Made by a program: the position numbers and the translations under genes
The notes under the pieces: model-generated
Told to the model about the DNA's origin: nothing
The model's input: the letters and a program-made list of their open reading frames with translations, nothing else
Database searches by the model: none
Assembly (NCBI GenBank): GCA_027033875.1
Contig: JALVKK010000159.1
Location: 1 to 11,356, forward strand
Direction: 5' to 3'
Origin: Flavobacteriales bacterium
GTDB lineage: Bacteria > Bacteroidota > Bacteroidia > Flavobacteriales > Flavobacteriaceae
DNA: 11,356 nucleotides
Part shown: piece by piece, positions 1 through 8,063 of the stretch
Position numbering within the stretch: position 1 is the first letter of the stretch
Layout of the letters: each line of letters starts with the position of its first letter

Positions 1-132
1 CAAAAATTCTGCGAATTTTTAGCGGTGGAAAAAATTTTATAAAAAGTTCGCAGATTTTTGCTATCTTTGGTGCAAGAAGGCAAGGGTTAGCGAATTGTTA
101 GTCGCTACGTCGCATATGCGAGCCGTTAGCGG
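1..132 (+). repeat. Partial attC-like repeat element A (left end outside window)
   Basis: This is the 3' part of an element whose homologue lies at about 10969-11101. Shared blocks, in order, are AAATTCTGCGAATTTT near the start, an inverted counterpart TTCGCAGATTTTTGC at 47-61, TATCTTTGGTGC at 62-73, GGTTAGCGA at 85-93, GCTAC at 103-107, CATA at 113-116 and the terminal core CCGTTAGCGG at 123-132. The left arm that should pair with the terminal core would lie upstream of the window, so the full palindrome cannot be seen. The bases just after the core (GTTAGCGGTCAG, 125-136) also match element B. The reading frame of the helicase gene runs into this element. Confidence 0.75.
36..69 (+). promoter_or_regulatory. 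Probable Bacteroidota promoter in element A
   Basis: TATCTTTG at 62-69 matches the Bacteroidota -7 consensus TAnnTTTG. The -33 region is poor: TTTA at 36-39 with a 22-base spacer, where TTTG at about 19 bases would be ideal. The homologous position in element C (11009-11038) has a perfect TTG-N19-TAACTTTG, which supports this site being a real, somewhat decayed promoter. It would drive the helicase gene with an untranslated leader of roughly 40 bases to ATG 116, or about 95 to GTG 173. Confidence 0.55.
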
Positions 133-3100
133 TCAGTTAGAACTACACAATAATCTCAAAAATTATAAAATTGTGGAAGAAGAATATAAAATTTGGTTTA
201 ATAAACTTGCGAAAGACAGAGAAGAAAGCGCAAAGATGCTTGAAAAACCTTCAATGCGTGGAATTAAAAATAGTGTTGTTGAAAAATATAGTGATCAAGC
301 TCATTTTATTTATGAACTTTTACAAAATGCAAATGATGCTAACGCAACGGAATCATCATTTTATTTAAAAGAAGAAGGTTTATATTTCAAACATAACGGC
401 ACAATTCGTTTTAGTGTTTCTAATCCTGAAACAGAAGATATCGATAAAAAAAATAACGAATTAGGTCATATTAATTCTATTACCTCAATAGCTAACAGTA
501 ATAAAACAGAAGCTTCAATAGGAAAATTTGGCGTAGGCTTTAAGGCTGTTTTTCAATATACTGAAACACCACATATTTATGACCCTGATTTTAAATTTAA
601 AATTGAAAGATTTATTATTCCTAAAATATTAGATAATGATATAGAATTTAGACAACAAGATGAAACAGTTTTTTATTTTCCTTTTGATAAGGAAGAAATG
701 CCCAAAGAAAGAGCTTATTCTGATATATTAGAAAAACTAAAAAAATTAATTTATCCCACCCTTTTCTTGTCTAACTTACAAATAGTAAAATGGAAAACAG
801 ATGCAAATGAGATTGGAGAATATTCAAAAAAAGTTATTGAAAAAGAACAAATCAACAATATTTTATTTACACAAATAGAATACTTTCAACAAATCGGATT
901 AGAAAACGTTAAAGAAAAACTAATTCAGTTTACGAGAGTAACTGAACACAATCATTCTTATTCAATCGCCTATTTTCTTAATGAAAATGGCAAGTTAAAA
1001 CCTAGACATCTACCAGCATTTTGTTTTTTCCCAACAAAGGAAACAACAAACCTGAATTTTATTTTTCACGCCCCATTTTTATTAACAGATAGTAGAGAAA
1101 GAATACATCGTTCAAAAGAGCATAATATACAAATGGTAGAATTACTTGCTCAATTATCTGCTGATAGCTTATTAACTTTAAAAGTAAAAAAAATTATTGA
1201 TGATAATATAATAAAAATAATACCTTACAAAAAAAGTGATTTTTATAGTATTGATTGGTTTTCAGAAAAGCCAAATTTCTTTGCACCTTTTTATAATTTA
1301 ATTAAAGAAAAATTTGAAACTGAAAAATTACTGCCTACAATAAATGGCTACATAGATAAAAACAATGCTTTCTGGCCGCAAGACAATCCTATTTTAGATT
1401 TGTTTTCCGATGAACAATTAAATCAATTGATTGATGAGAAAAATGCAAAATGGGTTTTTAGAAAATTAGTAAGAAACCAGACAGGAAAAGATGATGAATT
1501 AAGAGAATATATTGAAGATTGTATTGCAGATTGGTATGAAGTTAAAGAGTTGTTCAATCAAATTGATATAGATTTCATTGAAAAACAAGACGATGAATGG
1601 TTACACAAACTATACGAATATCTTTTAAAAAACAGTTCATATTGGACTAATATAAAAACAAAACCAATTTTTAAAGATTCCGAAGGTAATGCAGTGGCTG
1701 CTTTTGAAAAAAATGGTAAAGAACTGCACGAAATCTTGTTTTTACCATTAGACAATACTATTTCTTCTTATAAAACTATTGATGCCGAATTATTAAAAAA
1801 TGAAAAGACCAAAGAATTTGTTATAAATTTTGGAATTAAAAAACCAAGTTTAAAAGATGAAATTTACAACAACATATTGCCTTTATACGAAGATGATGGA
1901 GAAATTGATACAGAAACTCATTTTAAGAAATTCTTTAAATATTGGAAAGATGAAGGACGTCCGGAAGATTTTATTGAACTAATAAAAGACAAAGAATTTG
2001 TTTCATACAAAACTCAAAAAGCCCAAGATACATATCGTGGCAGAGCAAGTGAAATCTATTATCCAAGTAACGATTTGTTACTATATTTTGAAAACAAACC
2101 CGAAACAAAATTTGTCGATTTAGATGATTACTACTCTTTTATTACTGAAAAAAATGATAGGCAACTTTTAAGAGACTTTCTACATAAAGTCGGTGTAAAT
2201 GTATTGCCTAAAATTATTGAAGAAAAAATTAAAGATAGTTACACAGAACAAGAAAAATCATACACTATTGACAGCTTGCAATTATTTATAAATAACATAA
2301 ATAATATAGAAAAATCAACTATTTTATGGAATCTCTTGAAGAGATTGCCAATTAAAATTTTAAGCGAATGTGAATACTCATCCCGTCCTGATGGTAGATA
2401 TAATTTTAAAACCCGATATTATGATTCACCAGATTTAAAATTATTAAGAAATGTAAAATGGTTAGTCACAAAAGAAGGAAATTTTGTAGCACCGAACCAA
2501 ATTACAATTAATGAATTATCTACCGTATACAGTAAAGATGATATTCAAGCAAAAGAACTTATTGAATTATTAAATTTTAAACCAGTAGAAATCCTAACTG
2601 AAAAAGAAAGGATTGCTAATAAATTTGAAAGTGTAGAAGAAGCAGAAGAAGCATTAAAAGCCTTACAAGAAAAAAGAGAAAAAGAAAAACGTAGGAAAGA
2701 AAGAAAAAAATTAGGTGATAATACTAATATTGATACCGAAGATTTAGAAAATGTAATTGAAAGTTTAGAAGACCTTTCCGATTCTTTAACTGAACCAAGT
2801 AATAAAAAAGAAAAATCAAATACATTATCAGATTTTAATGAAGACGAAGAACTTGCAGAAGCTATTGATATTGCTAAAAAGAAAATTGAATTAAAAAAAG
2901 AACGTCAAAAATTAGCTGATTCTTTAAATAATAGTTTAAAATATTCTTATGATTGGTTTATATCTTACTTACAATTACTAACGACTTATACTGAAAAACA
3001 AGATGCTCAAAAACAGAAAACTATCTATTTTCAAGAAATAACACCTTACAAAAAGGGAAATAAATATTTTTTATTACGTGGTGCAAGCACATATATCTCA

Positions 3101-4882
3101 CCAGAAATTGAAAATGCTGACGATTTTAAAGTTTCTTTTATTTATAAAAATAGTAAAAGACAAAATATAATTGTTGAAGGTGTTTCAAAAAAAGGTCAAG
3201 ATTTATTGATTTATACCCGAGAACCGTTACCGAATGATACTATTCAAAAATTATCTAATATTTTCAGAGTAGAAATCAATTTCACACCTGTAATTGACTT
3301 ACTTGATAGATTATTAAAAGCATTTACAAATCCTATTAACATTGATAAATGGGATAATATTCAAGAAACTTTACCCCCAATTAATTTTATTTACGGCCCG
3401 CCAGGAACCGGAAAAACGACAACATTGTGTAATAAGATAAATTCTATCACAAAAAACAAAGACAATGTCAATATATTAATTCTTACACCAACAAATAAAG
3501 CGGCTGACGTAATTTGCAAAAAATTACAAGAAGTCAATGAATATATTTATTCAGTTCGATTGAGTCGCCCAACTGATCCAGAATTAGAAGAAAGTGATAT
3601 TTACATTGATTCGTTAGAAACCGAATCTCTACATAACATAAATGTTGTTGCTACTACAATTCATAGACTACCTTATTTTGAAATTAATGGTGAAAAAAAC
3701 GGAGAACAATTTTCTTATAATCTTTTTAAACATCGAAATTGGGATTATGTTATTTTTGATGAAGCTTCTATGATTGGCTTACATTATATCACATTTTCCC
3801 TAATGGCATTATCAAAAACAAATTCTGAAACAAAATTTATTATTTCAGGTGACCCTAAACAGATTCCACCGGTTATTGAAATTGATGAAAAGGAATTAGA
3901 GAACTTTGATTTTCAAGATGAAAACATTTATAAAATGGTAAATCTTGAAAGCTTCAATCCTGCGGAACAAAGCATTAGAGCTATTGATACCATTCAAAAT
4001 CTTGACACCCAGTATCGAAGTATTCCACAAATCGGACAACTTTTTAGCGAACTTTCTTATTCATCTTTATTAAAGCACAATAGGATTAAAGAAGATGCAA
4101 AACAACTACCCAATATGATGAATGATATAATTTCATCTAATGTGACTTTCATTGACATTCCTTTAAACAAAGAAAATTCAATTTATAAAATTAACAAATT
4201 GTTTTACAGCTCATATCATATTTATAGTGCAATTTTAGTTTCTGAAATGATAAAATATTTTGATTCTGTAAACATCAATCAAGAGTGGACTATCGGATTA
4301 ATTGCACCTTACAAAGCCCAAGCGATTTTGCTTAATAAAATGATAACTTCTTATGGTATTTCGGATAAATTAAAAATATATTCGGATACCGTTCACGGTT
4401 TTCAAGGTGATGAGTGTGATATTGTATTTTTCATTAGTAACCCTAACAATTATTATTTTACAGGACACGAAAAATCTTTGTTATCAAAAGAATATATATA
4501 CAATGTAGCGATAAGTAGAGCAAAAGATTATTTAATAATTTTACACCCATTTAACGCTATCAATGACAATGTATTTATAAATAAAGTAGGTGTTTCATAT
4601 AAAAAGAATTTTAACAACTTGCAAATCACAAGTTCGCCAGATATCGAAAAAACTATTTTTAATGAAAGAAAATTTATAGAGAACAATAGTTATGTTTCAG
4701 GTCACGATAACGTTAATGTATTTGGTAATTCCGAAATGAAATATTTTATTAAAGCAAGTGATACAGCAATAGATATACAATTAAATAATACAAATGAAAA
4801 AACAGTATCGGGTATTAAAATATTAGGTAAAATTGATTTAAGCAAATTTGAAAAAAAGAAAAAAAGAAAACCGAACCGCTAA
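116..4882 (+). CDS. Sacsin/Hsp90-like ATPase fused to Upf1-like SF1 helicase (putative defence protein)
   Basis: A large cytosolic two-engine protein of 1,588 residues from ATG 116. The N-terminal GHKL (Hsp90/sacsin-type) ATPase shows the N-box ELLQNANDA at residues 67-75 and the glycine box GKFGVGFKAVF from 136. A long middle region of unknown fold follows, then a charged coiled coil at about 837-875. The C-terminal third is an SF1B Upf1-like helicase: Walker A GPPGTGKTTT from 1094, Walker B FDEAS (D1215), motif III GDPKQIPP from 1245, DTQYRS from 1297, HGFQGDE from 1427 and NVAISRAK from 1463. All catalytic motifs look intact. Proteins of this architecture are typical of bacterial defence loci; a role in anti-phage defence is inference. 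The start is uncertain: TTG 95 and ATG 116 lie in element A, while GTG 173 and ATG 236 lie inside the cassette proper. The stop codon overlaps the core of element B. The gene is much more AT-rich than the central genes, suggesting transfer. Confidence 0.93.
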   Translation: MRAVSGQLELHNNLKNYKIVEEEYKIWFNKLAKDREESAKMLEKPSMRGIKNSVVEKYSDQAHFIYELLQNANDANATESSFYLKEEGLYFKHNGTIRFSVSNPETEDIDKKNNELGHINSITSIANSNKTEASIGKFGVGFKAVFQYTETPHIYDPDFKFKIERFIIPKILDNDIEFRQQDETVFYFPFDKEEMPKERAYSDILEKLKKLIYPTLFLSNLQIVKWKTDANEIGEYSKKVIEKEQINNILFTQIEYFQQIGLENVKEKLIQFTRVTEHNHSYSIAYFLNENGKLKPRHLPAFCFFPTKETTNLNFIFHAPFLLTDSRERIHRSKEHNIQMVELLAQLSADSLLTLKVKKIIDDNIIKIIPYKKSDFYSIDWFSEKPNFFAPFYNLIKEKFETEKLLPTINGYIDKNNAFWPQDNPILDLFSDEQLNQLIDEKNAKWVFRKLVRNQTGKDDELREYIEDCIADWYEVKELFNQIDIDFIEKQDDEWLHKLYEYLLKNSSYWTNIKTKPIFKDSEGNAVAAFEKNGKELHEILFLPLDNTISSYKTIDAELLKNEKTKEFVINFGIKKPSLKDEIYNNILPLYEDDGEIDTETHFKKFFKYWKDEGRPEDFIELIKDKEFVSYKTQKAQDTYRGRASEIYYPSNDLLLYFENKPETKFVDLDDYYSFITEKNDRQLLRDFLHKVGVNVLPKIIEEKIKDSYTEQEKSYTIDSLQLFINNINNIEKSTILWNLLKRLPIKILSECEYSSRPDGRYNFKTRYYDSPDLKLLRNVKWLVTKEGNFVAPNQITINELSTVYSKDDIQAKELIELLNFKPVEILTEKERIANKFESVEEAEEALKALQEKREKEKRRKERKKLGDNTNIDTEDLENVIESLEDLSDSLTEPSNKKEKSNTLSDFNEDEELAEAIDIAKKKIELKKERQKLADSLNNSLKYSYDWFISYLQLLTTYTEKQDAQKQKTIYFQEITPYKKGNKYFLLRGASTYISPEIENADDFKVSFIYKNSKRQNIIVEGVSKKGQDLLIYTREPLPNDTIQKLSNIFRVEINFTPVIDLLDRLLKAFTNPINIDKWDNIQETLPPINFIYGPPGTGKTTTLCNKINSITKNKDNVNILILTPTNKAADVICKKLQEVNEYIYSVRLSRPTDPELEESDIYIDSLETESLHNINVVATTIHRLPYFEINGEKNGEQFSYNLFKHRNWDYVIFDEASMIGLHYITFSLMALSKTNSETKFIISGDPKQIPPVIEIDEKELENFDFQDENIYKMVNLESFNPAEQSIRAIDTIQNLDTQYRSIPQIGQLFSELSYSSLLKHNRIKEDAKQLPNMMNDIISSNVTFIDIPLNKENSIYKINKLFYSSYHIYSAILVSEMIKYFDSVNINQEWTIGLIAPYKAQAILLNKMITSYGISDKLKIYSDTVHGFQGDECDIVFFISNPNNYYFTGHEKSLLSKEYIYNVAISRAKDYLIILHPFNAINDNVFINKVGVSYKKNFNNLQITSSPDIEKTIFNERKFIENNSYVSGHDNVNVFGNSEMKYFIKASDTAIDIQLNNTNEKTVSGIKILGKIDLSKFEKKKKRKPNR

Positions 4883-5008
4883 CACAGTGTATAGTTAATG
4901 GCGGTTAATCGTTGAAATTCAACATATTGCATTTAATCAAAGATAGTGCTAAAATGAAAATTAAGAGCTATAAAATCCGCCACTAACCATACACGAAACC
5001 GTTAGCGG
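4876..5008 (+). repeat. attC-like imperfect palindrome B (133 bp)
   Basis: The left arm (4876-4904) and right arm (4977-5008) pair in three parts. CCGCTAAC pairs fully with GTTAGCGG as an 8-bp stem. An asymmetric bubble follows (ACA on the left, six bases on the right). Then GTGTATAGTTAATGGCGG pairs with the right arm with two mismatches or wobbles. This matches the integron attC layout of R box, unpaired spacer and L box, in total length as well. The core CGCTAAC/GTTAGCG resembles, but does not exactly match, the attC consensus RYYYAAC/GTTRRRY. The loop holds a small palindrome, GTTGAAATTCAAC (4911-4923). The stop codon of the upstream helicase gene (4880-4882) lies in the left core. The hairpin also sits between two convergent genes and could act as a bidirectional terminator. 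Confidence 0.75.
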
Positions 5009-5041
5009 TCAGCTAAAAAACGGTAAATTGATACTCCTTCA

Positions 5042-7114
5042 TCAAAAAACATTTATTTCATTCTCCGCACCCCCACAACCCTGATCATTACAAATTCCCG
5101 CGAATTTTACATTCGGACTTCGCGGTGAATCGTAGAACAAATCGGTTGCATTGTACTCATAATTATCCGTATCATACGGATCAGTCCAACCGCTACCCGT
5201 TCCGCAACCTTTTTCTCCGTCAGCACAGGTATAATCACCGGTGTATTGCGGATTTGACATATCACACCATGAACCTTGCCCAACCATGACACTACAATCA
5301 GCATCTTTCGTACAAGTAGTATTGTAACACCTCTGCGAATCACAACAGAATCCCACCCCGGTACTATACTGCGGATGCATCGGATGTATCATACCATCAC
5401 AAGTGGCATTCGGGTCACTTAACAAATCCTGACACTCCGAATCAAACGCACACGGCGTACTATTGGCATCGGCACAATGCCCGGTGCGTCCCGCCAAAGG
5501 ATATGAATAATAATCACATTCCCCGTCTTGGTCAATATCTTCACAAATACAACCTCCCGAACCACAATCCTGCTTATTATGCACCACAAACCCATCAGCA
5601 ATATAGGTATGATCGCCGTCCAGTTTGAAGTTATACAGTTGTGTTTTCGCCGGTGCAAAATCCCGCGATTCAATGACTTCCCGCGAGAAACGAGCGGTTG
5701 AAGGAATTAATCCCGCCGGTGCGGAAAGGATAGAATCCTTGCGGGAAATTTTTTCCAGTTTCACTTCACCGGTCTCGGTTATCAGCGTGTCGCCCACTGC
5801 CAGTTGCCCGATTTCGATATCCAGATGTACAGATTTCGCGAGTTTTGGGTCAAGGGCTTTCCAGCCGTCGGTGGTTAGGAACGGATGCTCGGCGGTTACA
5901 AACGCCTCGCCGTCGTTAAAGGCGTACAGCGCTTTTTTGCCCAACAACGGACGATGAAACCCGACAACCGTATTGATCCCGGAAATCCCGCGAATTTTTT
6001 CACCGATGCGGACCTCTTCAATATTTTTCTTACTACCGTCAGCCATCGTAATCTGTGTCCCCGCTACAAAACACGCCGAATAATCCACCACATCATGACA
6101 CCCATTCGCACAGGCTTCAACAAACGGACTACCACCACCACTAGCTTTCTCTCCGCAATCATCATACCAAAATATCGTATTCGTTGCCGGATCACAGCGC
6201 GTCTCGTAGTGATCGACTACCGGCTCACACACCTCATCTATTCCAGCTCCACCAACGCTACACAGCGCCTCCGCCTCCGGGGTGCTCATATCCTCTGCCG
6301 AACAAACGGTGTCTGATGCCGTATTTGCAATATAATCTGTTCCCCCGCTTGCATCAAAATTCGCGGGACTACACTCCACTGTCCCGCCATTCCAAACACC
6401 GGTTTCGTCGTTATCATTATCGTCCTCACAAGTGTATTCGTAAGCTGTACAACTATCACAATCCGGCGTATCCAGTTGGCGCCAGCTTGTCCCGTTATAA
6501 TACCAAAAATGCGTATCAGCGGTATTAAACAAAATTTCCCCCGCCTGCGGACTAGTCGGAAATCCCGTCCCGAGACAATTATCGGGACAAGCTCCATTTC
6601 CCAATTGCACTTCCCCGTGTACCGTCAACCGCACCCCGTTCGTTGGTTCGCCGTTAATCCCAAAAAAATGTTCGCCACCGCTCACCGCGTTCCAAATCCC
6701 CCGCAACGCCCCGACAATCGTGTTAAATTCGTCCGCGAAAACATAAGGCGATGTGGCAGTTGCATCATCCCCCTCAAATTTTCGTTCCAACGCCACCGGC
6801 GTCACATTTTTATAATTATGCCAGTTTTTAGTGTAATTGTAATACCCTTGCGACATTCCGTAAATAGGACTAGCGTCTGTATTATCAACACCAAGCCCCT
6901 GAAAATACGGCGTATTTATAAGCGTTGGCACACCATTTTCCCAACCGCCCTGCGGTCGAAAAACATTTCCCTGTCCGACATTTCCCTGTGCCGTTACAAC
7001 AGAAACATTCAAAAATAAAAATCCCGCGAAAATTCCAATAAAAATTTTGCGGAATATTCCCCCTGATAAGGGGGTTAGGGGGTTTAACGCACACGATTTG
7101 TTTTTTAGGGACAT
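5042..7114 (-). CDS. Secreted Cys-rich protein with an internal Hint (intein-like) domain
   Basis: A 690-residue exported protein. A hydrophobic signal segment at about 21-42 ends in VVTAQG. Residues 150-215 contain a surface or tail-fibre-like stretch (GEILFNTADTHFWYYNGTSW). A first Cys-rich part (13 Cys, 176-339) is followed by a Hint domain (348-513), then a second Cys-rich part (18 Cys, 517-680) with two similar C-x3-D-x2-C segments near 555-572 and 601-617. The Hint domain has its key residues: Cys348 in ACFVAGT, block B TAEHP (T407, H410) and a C-terminal HTYIADGFVVHN ending at Asn513. The next residue is Lys, not Cys/Ser/Thr, so self-cleavage or bacterial-intein-like processing is more likely than splicing. 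No T9SS tail is visible. Residues around 11-19 are encoded by a genomic repeat. No in-frame ATG lies between Met1 and Met87, so this start is favoured. It is transcribed divergently from the metzincin-like gene. Its substrate and function are unknown. Confidence 0.9.
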   Translation of the reverse strand: MSLKNKSCALNPLTPLSGGIFRKIFIGIFAGFLFLNVSVVTAQGNVGQGNVFRPQGGWENGVPTLINTPYFQGLGVDNTDASPIYGMSQGYYNYTKNWHNYKNVTPVALERKFEGDDATATSPYVFADEFNTIVGALRGIWNAVSGGEHFFGINGEPTNGVRLTVHGEVQLGNGACPDNCLGTGFPTSPQAGEILFNTADTHFWYYNGTSWRQLDTPDCDSCTAYEYTCEDDNDNDETGVWNGGTVECSPANFDASGGTDYIANTASDTVCSAEDMSTPEAEALCSVGGAGIDEVCEPVVDHYETRCDPATNTIFWYDDCGEKASGGGSPFVEACANGCHDVVDYSACFVAGTQITMADGSKKNIEEVRIGEKIRGISGINTVVGFHRPLLGKKALYAFNDGEAFVTAEHPFLTTDGWKALDPKLAKSVHLDIEIGQLAVGDTLITETGEVKLEKISRKDSILSAPAGLIPSTARFSREVIESRDFAPAKTQLYNFKLDGDHTYIADGFVVHNKQDCGSGGCICEDIDQDGECDYYSYPLAGRTGHCADANSTPCAFDSECQDLLSDPNATCDGMIHPMHPQYSTGVGFCCDSQRCYNTTCTKDADCSVMVGQGSWCDMSNPQYTGDYTCADGEKGCGTGSGWTDPYDTDNYEYNATDLFYDSPRSPNVKFAGICNDQGCGGAENEINVF
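7059..7085. repeat. Copy of the CCCCCTnATnAGGGGG repeat inside the Hint-protein start
   Basis: CCCCCTGATAAGGGGG at 7059-7074, followed by TTAGGGGGTTT, is a shortened form of the palindrome that dominates 7218-8517. On the minus strand it encodes part of the N-terminal peptide before the signal segment (NPLTPLSGG). It therefore appears to be a repeat captured by, or inserted into, a coding region. Confidence 0.8.
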
Positions 7115-7180
7115 TTTGTTTTGGGGTTAATTTTATCCTGTTCATTGTAAATGAAATGATTTGCGTGTGGCAAATTTTTT

Positions 7181-7587
7181 TCGCGGGAATTTTATAAAAA
7201 CAAACTCAATTTACTTTCCCCCTTGATAAAGGGGGACAAAATATAAGATAAAATGTAAAGGGGGATTTGATTAAAATTATTCCTTATTCCCCCTTGTTCT
7301 CATCTATTCCCCCTTGATAAAAGGAGCTAGGGGGATTTGCTCAAAAAAATTTCCTCTTTTTATTGAATTTCATTATTACAAATCTCCCTAAATCCCTCTT
7401 TATCAAGAGGGACTTTCACAGAAAAATTCGCGGGATTTTATAAAAACAAACTCAATTTACTTCCCCCTTGATAAAGGGGGACAAAACGCAAGATAAAATA
7501 CAAAGGGGGATTTGATTAAAATTATTCCTTATTCCCCCTTGTTCTCATCTATTCCCCCTTGATAAAGGGGGCGAGGGGGATTTGCTA
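7181..7587. repeat. Palindrome-rich repeat array, left part (units 1 and 2)
   Basis: Two copies of a long unit with a 247-base offset. Each begins with TCGCGGGA (7181 and 7428) and continues through a shared AACAAACTCAATTTAC block, the exact palindrome CCCCCTTGATAAAGGGGG (7218-7235; 7463-7480), then AAGGGGGATTTGATTAAAAT. Unit 2 also has an exact palindrome at 7554-7571, where unit 1 carries a degenerate form near 7309-7325. Unit 1 ends with a divergent inverted form, CCCTCTTTATCAAGAGGG, near 7395-7412. Unit 2 is broken off where the DUF559 gene begins. The stretch between genes (7115-7584) holds nothing else that I can see. Confidence 0.88.
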
Positions 7588-8061
7588 AATTAATCCTTCC
7601 TTTCTATCCACAAACTCTAAAATTCTTTCATAAACTCCTTCGGGATTTTGCAAAACTTGATTATTCCAAAAACGCAAAACGATTAACCCTAAATTCTCAA
7701 AAAACAAGGTTCTTTCTTTATCATAATTTTCTTGACGAATTTCTTGATGCCCACCACCATCTACTTCGATAATCAGTTGTAATTTAGAACAATAAAAATC
7801 TGCAATGTAATTTCCCAAAATTTTTTGTCTCAAAAATCTGTATTTTTTCAATTCCCCTGTTCGTAAAATATTCCATAATTTCTTTTCTGCATCTGTCGGA
7901 TTATTCCTCATTTCTCTTGCTCTTTCGCGGAGATTTGAATTGTATTCTACAAATCCCCCTAAATCCCCCTTTATCAAGGGGGACTTCCCCGGCAAATATT
8001 CTTTTTTCATCAAAGGAATTATAAATAATTTTAAAAATCCCGCGAATTTTTTAAAAATCAT
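7585..8061 (-). CDS. DUF559 family endonuclease (Vsr-like, PD-(D/E)XK)
   Basis: A 158-residue protein whose core, residues 45-158, matches the DUF559 pattern. It has the NNPTDAEKKLWNILR helix (53-67), RFLRQKILGNYIADFYC (75-91), the catalytic-type strand IIEVDGGGH (97-105) and VLRFWNNQVLQNPEGV (128-143). Asp88, Glu99, Asp101 and His105 are the likely metal-site residues. The first 40 residues are unlike the family and are largely translated repeats: KFAGF (5-9) comes from the TCGCGGGA motif, and SPLIKGDLGGF (27-37) from an inverted copy of the 18-base palindrome at 7965-7982. The true start may be Met18 (ATG at 8010) or later. The gene sits entirely inside the repeat array, with unit fragments on both sides. 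Its substrate is unknown; a link to spread of the repeats is inference. Confidence 0.9.
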   Translation of the reverse strand: MIFKKFAGFLKLFIIPLMKKEYLPGKSPLIKGDLGGFVEYNSNLRERAREMRNNPTDAEKKLWNILRTGELKKYRFLRQKILGNYIADFYCSKLQLIIEVDGGGHQEIRQENYDKERTLFFENLGLIVLRFWNNQVLQNPEGVYERILEFVDRKEGLI

Positions 8062-8063
8062 TC

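Noticed and set aside
4935..4946. CAAAGATA in the loop of element B, a minus-strand TATCTTTG promoter box
   Set aside because: There is no TTG at a suitable distance, and it would transcribe antisense into the end of the helicase gene. It may be a relic of the A/C-type promoter but is too weak to call.
5625..7018. Plus-strand open frames opposite the Hint-protein gene
   Set aside because: They overlap a long gene with a signal peptide and a recognisable domain on the other strand, and their translations show no domain features.
7115..7180. Promoter for the minus-strand Hint gene
   Set aside because: On the minus strand a TTTG is followed about 20 bases later by TACAATGA, which fits TAnnTTTG poorly. 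A promoter must exist here, but I cannot place it.
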